Shown here: positions 34,705 through 46,600 of the stretch, piece after piece
Numbering within the stretch: position 1 is the stretch's first letter
Layout of the letters: each line of letters opens with the position of its first letter
DNA from: Topomyia yanbarensis
Taxonomy: Eukaryota > Arthropoda > Insecta > Diptera > Culicidae
Assembly: GCF_030247195.1 (NCBI RefSeq)
Contig: NC_080670.1
Span: 215,624,546 to 215,688,545, forward strand
Reading direction: 5' to 3'
Length of the DNA stretch: 64,000 nucleotides
Position numbers and translations under genes: made by a program
Notes under the pieces: model-generated
Databases searched by the model: none
What the model saw: only the letters and a program-made list of their open reading frames with translations
What the model was told of the DNA's origin: nothing

Positions 34705-37700
34705 ATCAAGCTTGATAGGTCTAAATAAGAGACATGCGGAGACCCTATTTTCTTATATTTTATGTTTTTATTGTGAAATTGGCGTCAATCACCAATTTTC
34801 GTCATCTAATTACCATCCTCCTTCTATTAAATATTGATCCACTGAATTCCTGCTCTCATGTCGTACGAGGCGACTGAAACCAGGAAACCTCAAGTCGTGG
34901 TATTTCTCCGTGCCGAGGACTAAATTGCTGGCATGTTCAAAGTATGCCGCTTGGTCTTACCCTTGCTGTGCTAAGCGTGAGATTCAAACATAAAAATTAA
35001 AAAACTCTGGAACAACGCTTCGGCTCACTGTATAGAGTCTTCGAGTCTCAATACTTATCGAGTGCAAGAAAGGTTGGAGAAAGGTCTTTTTTCAATTGTA
35101 CTGAAAGATGATCTATTAAAAATCTTCACGGGTGTCAATTTTCAATTCTTTCATACCCAGTTTCAGTGGGTTTGGCTTAAGGTATGATATCGTTTTTTTT
35201 CATGCCCTGGATTTGAAAATGGCGTCAATCGCCGATTTTCGTCATCTAATTACCACACTCTTTCTAATAATATATGTTATTATATACTTTGTTTTAGTTA
35301 AGTATGTTTTATTCAAAACATTAAACTTTCCTCGTGGAAATTTTAATTAGATGCAACGAATGTCTTTACTAAAATAATATAATAAGGGGCATGTTGCGAC
35401 TCTTTTTTGTTTGTTATTTTTTATTATTTGACGAAGAATTTTGAAACCATATATTTTTAATTCGTCATACTGATATTTCCCACGTTAGACTGGTCCAAAA
35501 AATCGTGTTCCATCAAAACTCTTTAAAAAATTGACTTGTAAACCGCTGAACCATTTTTGTTGTTATTCACCCCTCAAATGGAAGGTTTCAAAGACATAAA
35601 CTCAACTTGATAAAATATGGCTTCATTACTTGAAGCCAGTCTTCCCACGAACATAGACAAGTTTGCACCCGTGTACAAAATTTCGTGCACGCGTTCAACT
35701 TCTAACATGCTTTGCCTTTGTGTACAGATTGCATCGAACACCGAACCCAAACGAACGATGTGCAAACTTAGGTTTAAACACCGTGTGCGTACACATGATA
35801 GGCACACACACACAAAACAGAATGAGTCAACGCTCGTGATGATGAGTGAGAGAAAGAGAAAACTAGTGTCAAGAACCTGTGTGTACGAACACCGCGTAGT
35901 TTGAGTTTCAGATTTAAAAAGTAATTATTATTTAGATATTTGTCTCAAAATTTATCAAAGTTAGAGGGGATGCGATTGTCTCTAAATCGTCCCCCAGAAC
36001 TTTTTTTGTTGGTGGTAAATTTTTGAAAAATGATTATTGGTATGAAAAACAACAGAAAAAATTACGGCACTCAGTTTAGTATAGCTTCAGATAGGCTAAA
36101 TAAGGGGCATGCAGCGACCCTATTTTGCTTATATGTTACATTATTTGCTATAACGAATGTTTTTAGATAATACGATGCATTTCAGAAATATACAAGTGAA
36201 TGAGTGATGATAGTAGGAGTCACTTTATCTTTACCTCGAGATGACCCAAAATTTCGCTCCCGAGAGTCACTTGGGTGACCGCGTCCATCTAACACTCCAT
36301 TCATCTGAAGTGGCTCTCAGAAACCTCTCCGTCCAAAAGATAATTGGCAAGTTTGGTAAAGCCCAAGTAATTGCTCAATATTGGAAATACATTTGCACTA
36401 ATGTTGCATTTAAGCTCCATTGTAGCATTAACAATTCAATCAAGCACTATATTAGCATCATAAATACACAGTTGAAATATAGCAATATCGCTTGCTCTGG
36501 ATAACGCTGATATAATGCATACGTGCTTCAAGGATCTTTAGAGCATGTTTGCCTTATATATGCCTTTGGGTGCCATTATAGTGCAAATATAAAGCCGATA
36601 GTATACTATCGTAATGCTGTGGGTTTATACTCCTCTTGGACATTATATTCGGCATAGTTCATTTCATTCATATCCAATATAGCCCAGGCAGTAAAAGTAG
36701 GGCATTTACTGTGAAGGACGACGCCAGGTACCTCTGTTCGTGACTTACGAAAGGTAATTTTCATAAAACATTTTTATCGTTAAGGATATTTGTTACAATT
36801 AAGAAGAGGGGTTTTAGACAGTATTTTTCCTTTTTGTTCATTATACCGAAAAGAAAACATTAGAATTCGTCGCACAACCAATGCGAATGACAGCCAATTG
36901 AAGCTTTCTAATAGTATGAGTAGTGCCAATATCAGGCTTCCAAATTGGACATGTGTACGCTAATGCTATATAATGGCCCTAGTAACACAAAAACAAGCTG
37001 TCAATCTCTGTATAGTAATAGCACAATATTTCGTCTTTTCTGCATAGGTTCAGCATTATATCAGAATAAGACTGATATATACTACATATAGAGCAGTCTT
37101 AAAGAGTCGTTAAGGTTCTTTAAGACTGTCCTAAATGTGGATCTAAAGCAGATATTAGGCTACGTTATAATGCTTATTGGTTACTTGGACGGGTCCCTAA
37201 TGAATAGGGTCCATGATTTTTAAGCATAAACTGATACCTCTAGTTTTGTACTTACAATTTCAAGTTTTGATTCTATGATAAAGTAGGAATAAGGGGCATG
37301 TAGCGACACTATTTTTACCCACATGTTATACAGCTTGTAATTGGCTGTAAGTCGTCGGATTTCCAAACTATGTGTTGAGATCTTAAACATCATACTTCCC
37401 TTCAAAATTACCATCTATATGCGCAAGTTAATAGTGTGAGGAATTTTGTGTGTGTCATTTATTATTAAGTTTAAGACTTGCACTTTTCACATTAGACTGA
37501 CCCAAAAACGTGATTTTTTAAAGCTTTGTGTTTTTTTAATTTCAACAACTGGATGTATTTTTCATGTAGTTAAACTTTTGAATGCAAGCTCTTTTAATGT
37601 AGTGTTAAGGAAAAATACATAACCCTCAAAATATTTGATTTTGTTGCAATTAATGTGGAAACAGTGGGTTTCCCTATAAAATTCTTCAATTGCTCCTGTT

Positions 37701-38420
37701 TTTATATTTTTATTTCAACGATCATTTAGTTTTACATGGCTACCATATTGAAATAAGAGTGATAACGGATCTGAAGATACATTTTTAAATGAAAAATTAT
37801 CGGTGATCTACAGTCTCTACATCTTCATTGTTTTATTCTCGAGTCGTTGAAAACAATCGCAGAAAAAATTGAGAAAAATCAATTGTCTGTAAAATTTGTT
37901 CATACAAAATCAAATAATTTTGAGGGTTCCATGATTCCTTGAAATTTCTTTTAAAGGGCTTTCATTTGAGGCGTTACAACAACCAAAATGAGTGTAACGT
38001 TTTCGATGTTGAATTTAAAAAAATCAAAGCTTTCATAAGTCGCATTTTTTGGGCCAGCCTAATATGGAAAAAGCCATTCTAATGACGAAATAAAAAGATA
38101 CTACGGGTCCATTACATCTCGATAAGAAACGAATCTACCACAAAGGGCGAACTTCTAAAAGATCGCATATAATTTTTTACAGAACTGTTGCATCATCTTT
38201 AGATTCGAGTCGGTTTTTGAATTGGATAAAAAACATTTTGTAACCGGGACACAGCAGATTCAGTCCAATTTGGGTGCTGATATTGAATTTTTTTTTAAAA
38301 TTTAGAATTATAAGATTCTTCGTCAATTTGGTCACTTAAACAATTTTTGTATTAGATTGGTTCGAGGCACCATCTAGCTTGACAAGTGGCTAATAAAGGG
38401 CATGCAGCGACCCTATTTTT
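34705..38420 (+). repeat. Mosaic of repeats sharing GGGGCATGCAGCGACCC, forward block
   Basis: Motif copies lie at 34731, 35383, 36101, 37291 and 38395, all on the plus strand, followed by CTATTTT-like tails. Other shared blocks are GGCGTCAATCxCCxATTTTC (34781 and 35221), GAT(A)GGCTAAATAAG upstream of the motif, and AGACTGxxCCAAAAAxxxxGT downstream (35487 and 37494). The copies are strongly diverged, so this is an old repeat of unknown class, not a simple satellite. Confidence 0.55.
36380..37195 (+). repeat. AT-rich dispersed repeat (GCATTAAATCAGCA family)
   Basis: Phrases such as GCATTTAAGCTCCATTG, AAAGCAGATATTAGGCTACG and GGTTACTTGG occur here. They recur at 42917-43048 (AAAGCAGATATATGGCTACG) and inverted at 2930-3245. 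It is interleaved with the motif-bearing mosaic. Confidence 0.5.
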
Positions 38421-39060
38421 TCTTCATAGTAAATTGTTTGATATTATTTAAGTTGTTTCAGTTTCGCATTCAAAATGGGTTCAAATGAGTGCGATTTAGG
38501 TTCGAATTCAGAAAATAATCGAACGCTTTCCGATGCTGCATGGATTTTTGGGCATTCAAATATTCACAGCCCAATCTACGAATTGCGCGAATACCTATCA
38601 AACTCAACCACCCACTCAAACTCAACGCAAATACTAGACGTATTCAACATCCGGAATCATGTTGCTTTGCACATGGACCAGGACAAAGACCGATCGCCTA
38701 CCAAATTCATTCAGAGAAATATTGAAGCGAACCGTAATAAACGGGCAGAAATTAATTCAGATTGTATTTTAATTTGAAAAAGCTTACTGACTGACCCCGT
38801 TACCCAACCCACCGCCGTTCAAACGTGCACAGTCTGTTTTTGAAACTTCTGAGTTGCGGGCAAACAACTACAATAGCGATTCAGAATAGTAATAATAATA
38901 AAGGATCATGGAACTTTTTGGTTGGGAAAGAGACGAAGCGATCAGAATGAGAATGTGAAGGATTAGGTCGAAGCAAAAACTGATCGAATCGAACAAAGTT
39001 CCTTCATTTTTGGTCTATATGGCTTTGAAAATTTCTTTTTTATACATTTCCTTACGGAAA
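38421..39060. other. Unassigned DNA with an open frame at 38475-38777
   Basis: A 100-codon plus-strand frame begins 55 bp downstream of a GGGGCATGCAGCGACCC-like motif. It is Asn/Ser-rich and has no recognised domain or splice sites. It may be chance or a decayed element frame. Confidence 0.25.
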
Positions 39061-39067
39061 ACATTGG

Positions 39068-39612
39068 CAATTATTTTTTTACCAAATCAAAACTGCAGTG
39101 GCCGGAATGTTAAGTTGGAGCAGGACAAGCTAAAATGGAATCAATATTTAATTTTCACTACTTTTCGTTCTGCAGTCGAACTTAGTTTAAGCTGTGATGA
39201 TCTAATCTTCACTGCTATTCAAGTTTAGTAGGTTCACCTTCGGTGTTTAGCATGTTGCATACCTCAAAGGCGTTGATTGTTTTATTCCTTTGCATTTTTC
39301 ATACGATTCCATCTGCGATTAGCTTAAGCATGGTTTCCGCTTAGAAAAATCTTCTTTCTTAACTCCATTCATCCTAGGAAAAGCAATGGTTGTTTTTTTA
39401 CCCAACCACATCTACGGCGGCCGCCATGTTAAGTTGGAGTTGGGCAAGCTGAAATGGTATCAGCATGGAATTTTTACTATTTTTGTTTCATTGTCAAACT
39501 CGATTTAAGCTGTGACGAGAGCGTTTATTACATTGCTATTCCAGATTATTAAATTCACCTTTCGGCGTTTAGCGTGTTGCATACCTCAAAGGCGTGGGTT
39601 TTACTGCAAATT
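39068..39612 (+). repeat. Two-copy direct repeat, period about 319 bp
   Basis: GTTAAGTTGGAG occurs at 39109 and 39428. Shared blocks follow: AAGCTGTGA(T/C)GA, then CACCTT(T)CGG(T/C)GTTTAGC and GTTGCATACCTCAAAGGCG (39250 and 39570). Confidence 0.7.
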
Positions 39613-39639
39613 CATGTGTTTATGCGATTCCGTCTAATA

Positions 39640-41345
39640 TTACTACCGTTAGTGAGAGCTGTTTAGTTCGCTTCAATGGACTCATAGGCGTTGTGTTTGA
39701 TCTCACCACCAATCTGAACTAATTGTTAAACATTATATGACATGCGCTGAATGTGATCGTAAAAATCCACTTCAGCTGAGGCAACAAACATGTGCGCGCT
39801 AATCTCCTTTCCGGTTTTATGGCACCATAAGTAAGGCAATTGTAATTCATTCGGTTTCTCTTTCAGCGGTGTGGAGTGCTGCTTTCGTCCGGAATCAGAT
39901 TATGAGTGGAGAATCGAACCAATAAGCTAGCTATATAGCCATAAAACCGAGCTTGAAAAAATAAATACACTTCACACACAGTTTTGCACGCGGCTAACTT
40001 TTTTTTACGATCCCCGTGGCTCATTACGGGTGTGACTCTCTCTGCTCGTCCCGGTTTAATTTCAAAGACTGTTTTTTTGTTGTTGCCCCTTAATTTCAAA
40101 TGAAGGTAAATAATGCCATAAAATTGTCCCTGTAAGCAGGTGTAGGAATGATAGGGTGCCATAAAGTAAAGGTAGAGGATAACTGGTTGCATGCCACTTT
40201 TCAGCATCTCAGCGGCGGTTAATTAACAAAGCTGTGTGAAGGTGGACCCCTCGGTTGTACTGCACTGTGCTGCGTCGGTCGTCGTGGTCGTTATTGTCGT
40301 GCCGCGGCAGTGGAAGATTTTACGATCACTGCTGGTGCAACCGTTTTATTGCCGTGCAATTATTGTTTTAGAGAGTGAAAGAGACCCGGGGAGTTGCGAA
40401 ATTATGACCCGAGTCGTTAAAAGGTGCAATGAGAATAGTTTATATTTTTATCGGTGCAAAAACAACCTGTAATTGCTGTGTTTAAATTGTTTGCTGTTTG
40501 TTAATTTATGGAGTGATTCGAAGGGGGAAATAAGCTCGGGTACAAAAGGTTTTTTTCCGCTTTCATTGACTCCGCGAGTTCGGTTCATAAAAGGTGTAAA
40601 AAAGACGGCTAAGATTTTAATAGATGAAAGATGCATCGAAGAAAGCAATAAAAGTAGATGACATAGGGTATGACACAATAAAAACCATTCTTGTGAAAAT
40701 CTCAACATTACTTCTGATTTAAAACTTTTTTCATGATGTCCTGGATAATATAGACCGAGCTCACGAAATTAAATACAAATTCTTCATTCCGGAAATTCGA
40801 CTCGTGAAATCGTGATCTACGTCACGAGTGTTGAAATTGTAAAGGAATGAAAATACAATTATTTTGCGTGTACATCACAGCAAAAAATACAATCATCCAA
40901 ACCGGCTTTATAAGTAACGGGATTTTCCTGTCAACATTCGAGTATTGTTTTTTTTTGTAAACACAGTTTTTCATTTTGGTCTACAATGGCGAACAACAAT
41001 AGCAGGAAAATTAAAATTTTATGATTCATCAAATGCGAGAGGATCAAAGGTAGTGAGATACTTCGAATGGAAACGAGAACAAAGGAGTTATAAAGTTATA
41101 GTGGTGCCCAGTAAAATGTGATAATATGCACCTGTGAAGCTCCCGGGTGGCAGGCGGGATATGGTTCGTTTGTGTTTCGTTTCTGTGGAAATTTACACAT
41201 TTTATCTCATTATTCGTTGATTAAAAACAAACTTGTTGAACGTTTAATGTAACGGAAAGTGCCACTGATGGAAACCGTTGGACAGGGTTTTTCTCATACC
41301 AGTTTAACTTTGAACCAGTTTTTCTATGATGGCTTCCCCTGAAAA
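39640..41345. other. Low-repeat DNA, no exon supported
   Basis: Moderate-GC DNA at 39.64-40.64 kb and AT-richer DNA after. Open frames at 39.86-40.71 kb on both strands are unsupported. Confidence 0.4.
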
Positions 41346-41350
41346 CGATT

Positions 41351-41557
41351 ATGATTAGAGCCTACGTTTGGGATGATGTTTTATTAGTGGCCGTTTTTGG
41401 TTCAGAGAAAGCCAAAGTATTTCAACTCACCAACTTACCTAAAACCATAGAAAATTTGTTCCCAAGTAACAAGGTTCTGCAGGGAAGTCACCTAGGCCCC
41501 TATTTCTTCTTCATGTTTCTTACCGATATTCGGTTATCGAAACAAAATAAGGACTGA
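41351..41557 (+). pseudogene. LINE reverse-transcriptase relic
   Basis: The frame reads ...NLPKTIENLFPSNKVLQG and continues SHLGPYFFFMFLTDIRL. This is the RT block VPQGSHLGPLLFxxFxNDI with several substitutions. It is a short remnant without the YADD catalytic block. Confidence 0.65.
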
Positions 41558-42560
41558 TGTTTTGAATATAGTTTTCCTCGTGAAGAGATGGAGCAGAATT
41601 TAAACGTAATTTTTTCAAGAATTGCAGATATTGAAAAACTTTAATATTACAAAATTTCGTGAAAATGCAAGAATTGGGACGAAATTTTTTATCCCAAATG
41701 GTCGAATTTGTTCCCAGATCTTCAAAAGTAAAAAATTTAGAACTGTTGAGAAGAAGTAAGTATCTTAAGTACAAAAATTATGATGAATGTTCGTAGTAAA
41801 TGTCAAGCGAAACCTATTCCATCGTCATTTGCCTTTCAAATAGGCCCAAAAAACTCGGGTAACCTAAGAAATGCAGATTCCTATGTGCCAATATCATAAC
41901 TGATTTGGGTTGTCGAATTTTCTTTTTGTTTACAATATAAGATCAGCATGAGCCTACAATCACTGTTTCGAAAAATGGGGTTTGAGTCCCCAAGTTTACC
42001 AAATTGAAAAACTCTTCGCACAGGGAACAAACACTCCCTCATTCTTTAATCTAAAAACTCAAACCCAATGAGAAGGATTTCCATCCCCTCTTCGCCAGTA
42101 CTCAACCAAATCCAGTGGCAAAATATGATCGAAATAATTACATATTCATTTTTATTGGCCCATTTGCATACGTGTGTTCCCCCCCCTACCCTACCGTTTC
42201 CGGCCGGGAACGTGTCTGGCACGTGTTGTTTCCCCACCCACAGCTTTCTTCTGAGATTCGGAATGGTTTTGTTCATTTGAACGGAGCCGCGTCGCTGTTG
42301 TGACTCTATGACAGTCGGTCGGTCGGTCGGTTGGTGGGAAAATAAACACTTACACGGATTTTTTTTTGGTAATTTAGCGTTGTCGCACGGTGGTCTAGAA
42401 TTGGAACGATGACGGTCATAAATGTTCTCAGGCTTTGTGTGTTTGCGCGTGTTTTGAGAAAAGTTTTTTTTTTAATTGTATGGTCTCCTTTGATATGTAT
42501 TATTTTGGAGGAACTAGCTCCATTTTTTGACACAAAATGTATTTCATTTTCCACATTTTT
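41558..42560. other. Unassigned DNA
   Basis: No element boundary or exon recognised. A (CGGT)n run lies at 42313-42331. GC-richer DNA at 42.05-42.35 kb looks like part of a low-repeat island. Confidence 0.4.
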
Positions 42561-43880
42561 ATTTTTTTGCCGATTAAAATGAACAGTATTCCTACAGTGT
42601 TTTTTTATTTTTTTCTATATTTTCAAATATAATAATTTTTATAATAGGTACTTATAACTCATATTTTTTGTAATTTTTATAAAAATCATTATTTTTATAA
42701 TTTTTTAGATCTTTTTTGATTTTTTTAAATTTTAATAATAGTAGTTTTTGTAATTTTTATTGTTTTTATAATATTTAACAATTTTTCTCTTTGGCACATC
42801 TTTAGCGATTTTTTTTTTTCAATTTTTACAGTTCATGCAATTTATATAATTTTTCATTGTTATAATTTTCTACGATTTTAAAAATTCTTCAATTTCAATA
42901 TTTGTACAGAAATAGGAAAATATTTCGCCTTTTCTGGCATTAAATCAGCATTAAATCTGAGTATAGGGCTTAATGGCTCTTAAAAACAGCCCTATATACA
43001 GATTTAAAGCAGATATATGGCTACGTTGTTATGTTAACTGGTCACTTGAGTTTACGATCCTTATAATTTTTACAAATTGTTCAATTTTCACTAGTTTTAA
43101 TGTTTTCAACAATTAAAAAAAATGATCAATTGTTACAACTTTTATAATCCTTTCAATTTACAATTTTTGAGATTTTTTTATAATTTCTAAATTTTCTGAA
43201 ATGTTTAATTTTATTTTCTTCAATTATTACAATTTTCAACAATTTTACAACTTTTTAATCTTTTTTACTGTTTTTACAATTTTTGTAGGTTCTACCATTT
43301 TACAATTTTCACAATTTTTACAATATTTGCATTTTTTACATTTTTTATCAATTTTTGCAATCTATAGCATTGAACAATATTTACTTACGTTGCAATTTTT
43401 ACATTGTTATTTTTTTTCGATATTTTGGATTCTAGGAAATTCAGATTTTTTTTAATTTTTCCAAACATTCTCAACAATTTCACATTTTTTAATTTTTATA
43501 TATTTCGCAATTTTCTATTTTTTATCAACGTTTACAATTTGTACAATTTTTTTTCTGGATTTTTGGTTTCTTCAGAATGTTGTAATTGAAATTCTTCCAT
43601 TTTCTACAATTTTAAAAACTATTACCATTTTTCCATTTTAGCCATTTATACGAACTCAACAATATCCATAATCCTACAATTTCTGTGTGTTTCAATTTGT
43701 ACAGTATTTACTATTTTCCAAACAGGTTTTTTTAATTATTGTTACAATTTTTAACTATCTTGACAATTTTAACAATTCTTGATTTTTTTGGGATTAGCAC
43801 ATCTTTAATCTATTTCTGAAACTTTTGGTAGATTCAATTTTTTACACTTTTAACATATTTCACCTTTCTTAATTTTTTTG
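42561..43880. repeat. AT-rich low-complexity tract (ACAATTTTT words)
   Basis: Long run of ACAATTTTTACAATTTT-type words. A fragment of the 36.4-37.2 kb repeat is embedded at 42917-43048. Phe/Leu-rich open frames at 43.2-43.6 kb are compositional. Confidence 0.8.
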
Positions 43881-43904
43881 TTAATCTTTGCATTTTCTGT
43901 ACGC

Positions 43905-44240
43905 GAATTCGCGAATGACGACACGGTCATAAAATTGAATTTATACACGAATAGTTACATATAGTCTAGCACACGCGATAAACACATTAACATACAAGTG
44001 CTCGAGCCCTTCGCGATCATCCACGCACACCTGTACCAGCGATCTCACAAACAGGATGACGACCCGATGATTAAGCTATCGTTCCAGCACTTATAAATTT
44101 TCAAACGCGCTGTCAAAAGTGAACCTACAAACGCCCGTGTTCATGCGATCATGAATAGGCTACGTCCGAAAGTCCATACTCTCGGCCCTAGCTTGGTCCA
44201 TGACTTCCATTGGACCAATAAAAAACGACCACTAAAAATG

Positions 44241-44283
<43 letters not shown>

Positions 44284-44600
44284 ATCTTATTTCGGTATAC
44301 GGTTCACATGCTGAACCGTATACCGAAATATTAAATATCAGGTTCACGGTCTGCGCGCGATTATCCAAGAACACACGCGAATATGCGAATTGACACACGG
44401 TAACATATAACGTTTCCGAACACGTTAACGAACAAACGCTAGAGCATGTTAACGTACAAACGCTCGAGGCTTTTGCGATGATACCCTGTTTTAGTGGGTG
44501 AAATTTTTGCGTCTGGTTTGCGATTGTAGCGAGTTATTCTGACGGGTAGCCCTTCCCAGACTTTAACTCTACAGTTCTAGTAGGACAACTCTCGAAAAGT
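43905..44600 (+). repeat. Dispersed repeat with duplicated ACGTTAACGxACAAACGCT blocks
   Basis: Three related block starts lie at about 43987 (weak), 44422 and 44447. The last extends to 44597 in the same order as 20131-20316. A (CT)n run at 44244-44279 and a perfect hairpin at 44288-44330 lie inside. Confidence 0.55.
44288..44330. repeat. Perfect 19-bp hairpin
   Basis: TATTTCGGTATACGGTTCA (44288-44306), loop CATGC, then the exact reverse complement (44312-44330). It directly follows a (CT)n tract. Confidence 0.9.
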
Positions 44601-44899
44601 TTTTACTTAATTTTTTGCAAAATTTATCATACAAGAGATTTACAATTATCAATAATTTTTAAATTTTTACGATGGACAATTTTTCCCAATTTTCACAATT
44701 TCCAATCTCAATTTCATCCGTTTTTTTACATTTACTAAGCCGAACACAGCAAAACACCGGGTTGTATACCCAGAGTACAGGGTTTGTCCATTACATATAA
44801 CAAGTTACCAAAATATCTGGAAAAGGTCACTCCTTAAGGCTAAGAAAATGCTCACTATCATCAGTGATTGACTACACTCAATTATCCCTAAACTATCAA

Positions 44900-45215
44900 C
44901 AAAGGCTCGGTTCAAAGGGTTGGATGTAAGTCGGGACTTCATCCGTGTGATGTCTAGGCACATGCCAAATCATTATACTGTAGATGCGCATTTCTGCCGT
45001 ATTGAGCTCGTAGAGGGTAATCATTGTGCTTGTACAGAGGTTGCCACGACATTGAGCATGTTGTTTGGTCGTGCACTGAAGATGGTGAAGCCTGATCTCA
45101 ATTATTATAAATTCTCTACAAGTTCGATGAAGATCAATCCATGTTCCTATTAGAGATATCCTGGCTTACCGTGCGATCCTGTATACATGGAACTTTTCCA
45201 TCATTTTTTTTAAAA
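44900..45215 (+). pseudogene. LINE ORF2 C-terminal relic with CCHC region
   Basis: The frame from 44920 gives SRDFIRVMSRHMPNHYTVDA and then HFCRIELVEGNHCAC, typical of the region after RT (and RNase H) in Jockey-like mosquito LINEs. After a frameshift near 45050 it continues as IEHVVWSC, giving the expected C-x-C...H-x4-C knuckle. DILAYRAILYTWNFSIIF follows, a typical C-terminal end. At least one frameshift breaks the frame and the upstream RT is missing. Confidence 0.65.
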
Positions 45216-46600
45216 CAATGTCTGATAATTATTGCAGGATTAGTTTTAGGTAAATTGCTACTATGATAGCAGTTAAAATTAGTCTTGAGAATTTTTGTAA
45301 CATGCTATGTAAAAAAAGAATCTCCGGTGTAAAAATCTTTCGCGAATGCCGTATCAAGTATTGGGAAAAAAGATGCCACTGACCCACCATAAAGCATGGT
45401 GTATAAGGGGGCATGTAGCTACCTTATTTTATGCCCATATCTAAATTTGTAAGTGATCATCCTAACTCTTCAAAATTTCACTTTCTTTCGAATTTGTATT
45501 TGTGTGTGAAAGTTTTAGCACCTCTATAAAAATCCTTACACAAAATTTAGGCTCAATCGGACACTATAAAAAGTTGCCACAAAACAGTCAAAGGTTGTTA
45601 ATTTTTAGCCGTAAAATTCCATTCAAAATGTTAGAATGCGAATTCGTATTTTTGATGCCAAATATTTTACGAATGCATGAGACGTCTAAGAACTTTTTTG
45701 AAGCGCTAAAGCTTTCGCACACTACCCGTTTGTGAAATTCAATAGTCATTTGTTTCGCATCATTCCATGGGCACCCTAATGCTGATGTTTCGAAGAATCT
45801 GTGTGATATTCAGGATCCGTATCTTCGGCAAAGTTTAATCTATTGATCTACCAAAGCTCATAACAGGGGCCATTATCAAGCTTGACAAATATTAGGGGCA
45901 TGCAGCGACCTTAATTTATGTCCACACTCTCGTTAAGTTATTTCACTAAGTTTATATTATAGGTATTTTTTTATTGAGATTTTGCAGAATATTTAGAACA
46001 ATGGAAATTGAAATAAGAGTAAAAACTTGTGTCATGAACTAATTAACGTGTTTTTTTTTTGAACCGGGTAAAAATTTAAGAAAGATAATCATGAAGTAAA
46101 GACATGTATCCTGATTTGTACACCAAAAACATTGGTTGAACTTCCCAAAAGTGAGGTTCGAAATAATTTTTTTAAATTTCATATTCAGCATCGGTGTCTT
46201 CGGCGATTCAGGATCTGTATCTATTGATCTACCGATGTCAATGATGTTTAAAAAGTAAGGGGCATGCAGCGATTCTTTTTTTAATCCCCATGCACTCTTC
46301 GACTTATTTCGATAAGTTAGTGTAAAAATTTGCGCACTGATAGTTTGAAAGATTTTGGAAAATAATAAAACAAAGAAAATAGTTCTAAAGTAAAAGTTTT
46401 TATGATTTTTTTCGCAAAAAAACATCGGGTAAACCTCCTAGTAAAGAGATCTGCAATTGATTTATATTTTTAATTTTATTTTGAGGACCTTGGTGTCTTC
46501 GACAATGTTTTAGAATTTATAAACAGCGAAAAATTTTCACGGTCAGAAATTTTTCCATGATAATCACTAGTTTAAAATTACTGAGAAAATTACTTTTGAC
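45216..46600 (+). repeat. Further GGGGCATGCAGCGACCC-bearing repeats
   Basis: Motif copies lie at 45407, 45893 and 46258, plus strand, only about 360-490 bp apart. The segment TATTTTTGATGCCAAATATTTT near 45647 is shared with the culicine core units near 54455 and 54985. Confidence 0.5.

Noticed and set aside
38475..38777. 100-codon frame as a gene
   Set aside because: No recognised domain, splice sites or codon bias; it follows a repeat motif and may be decayed element sequence.
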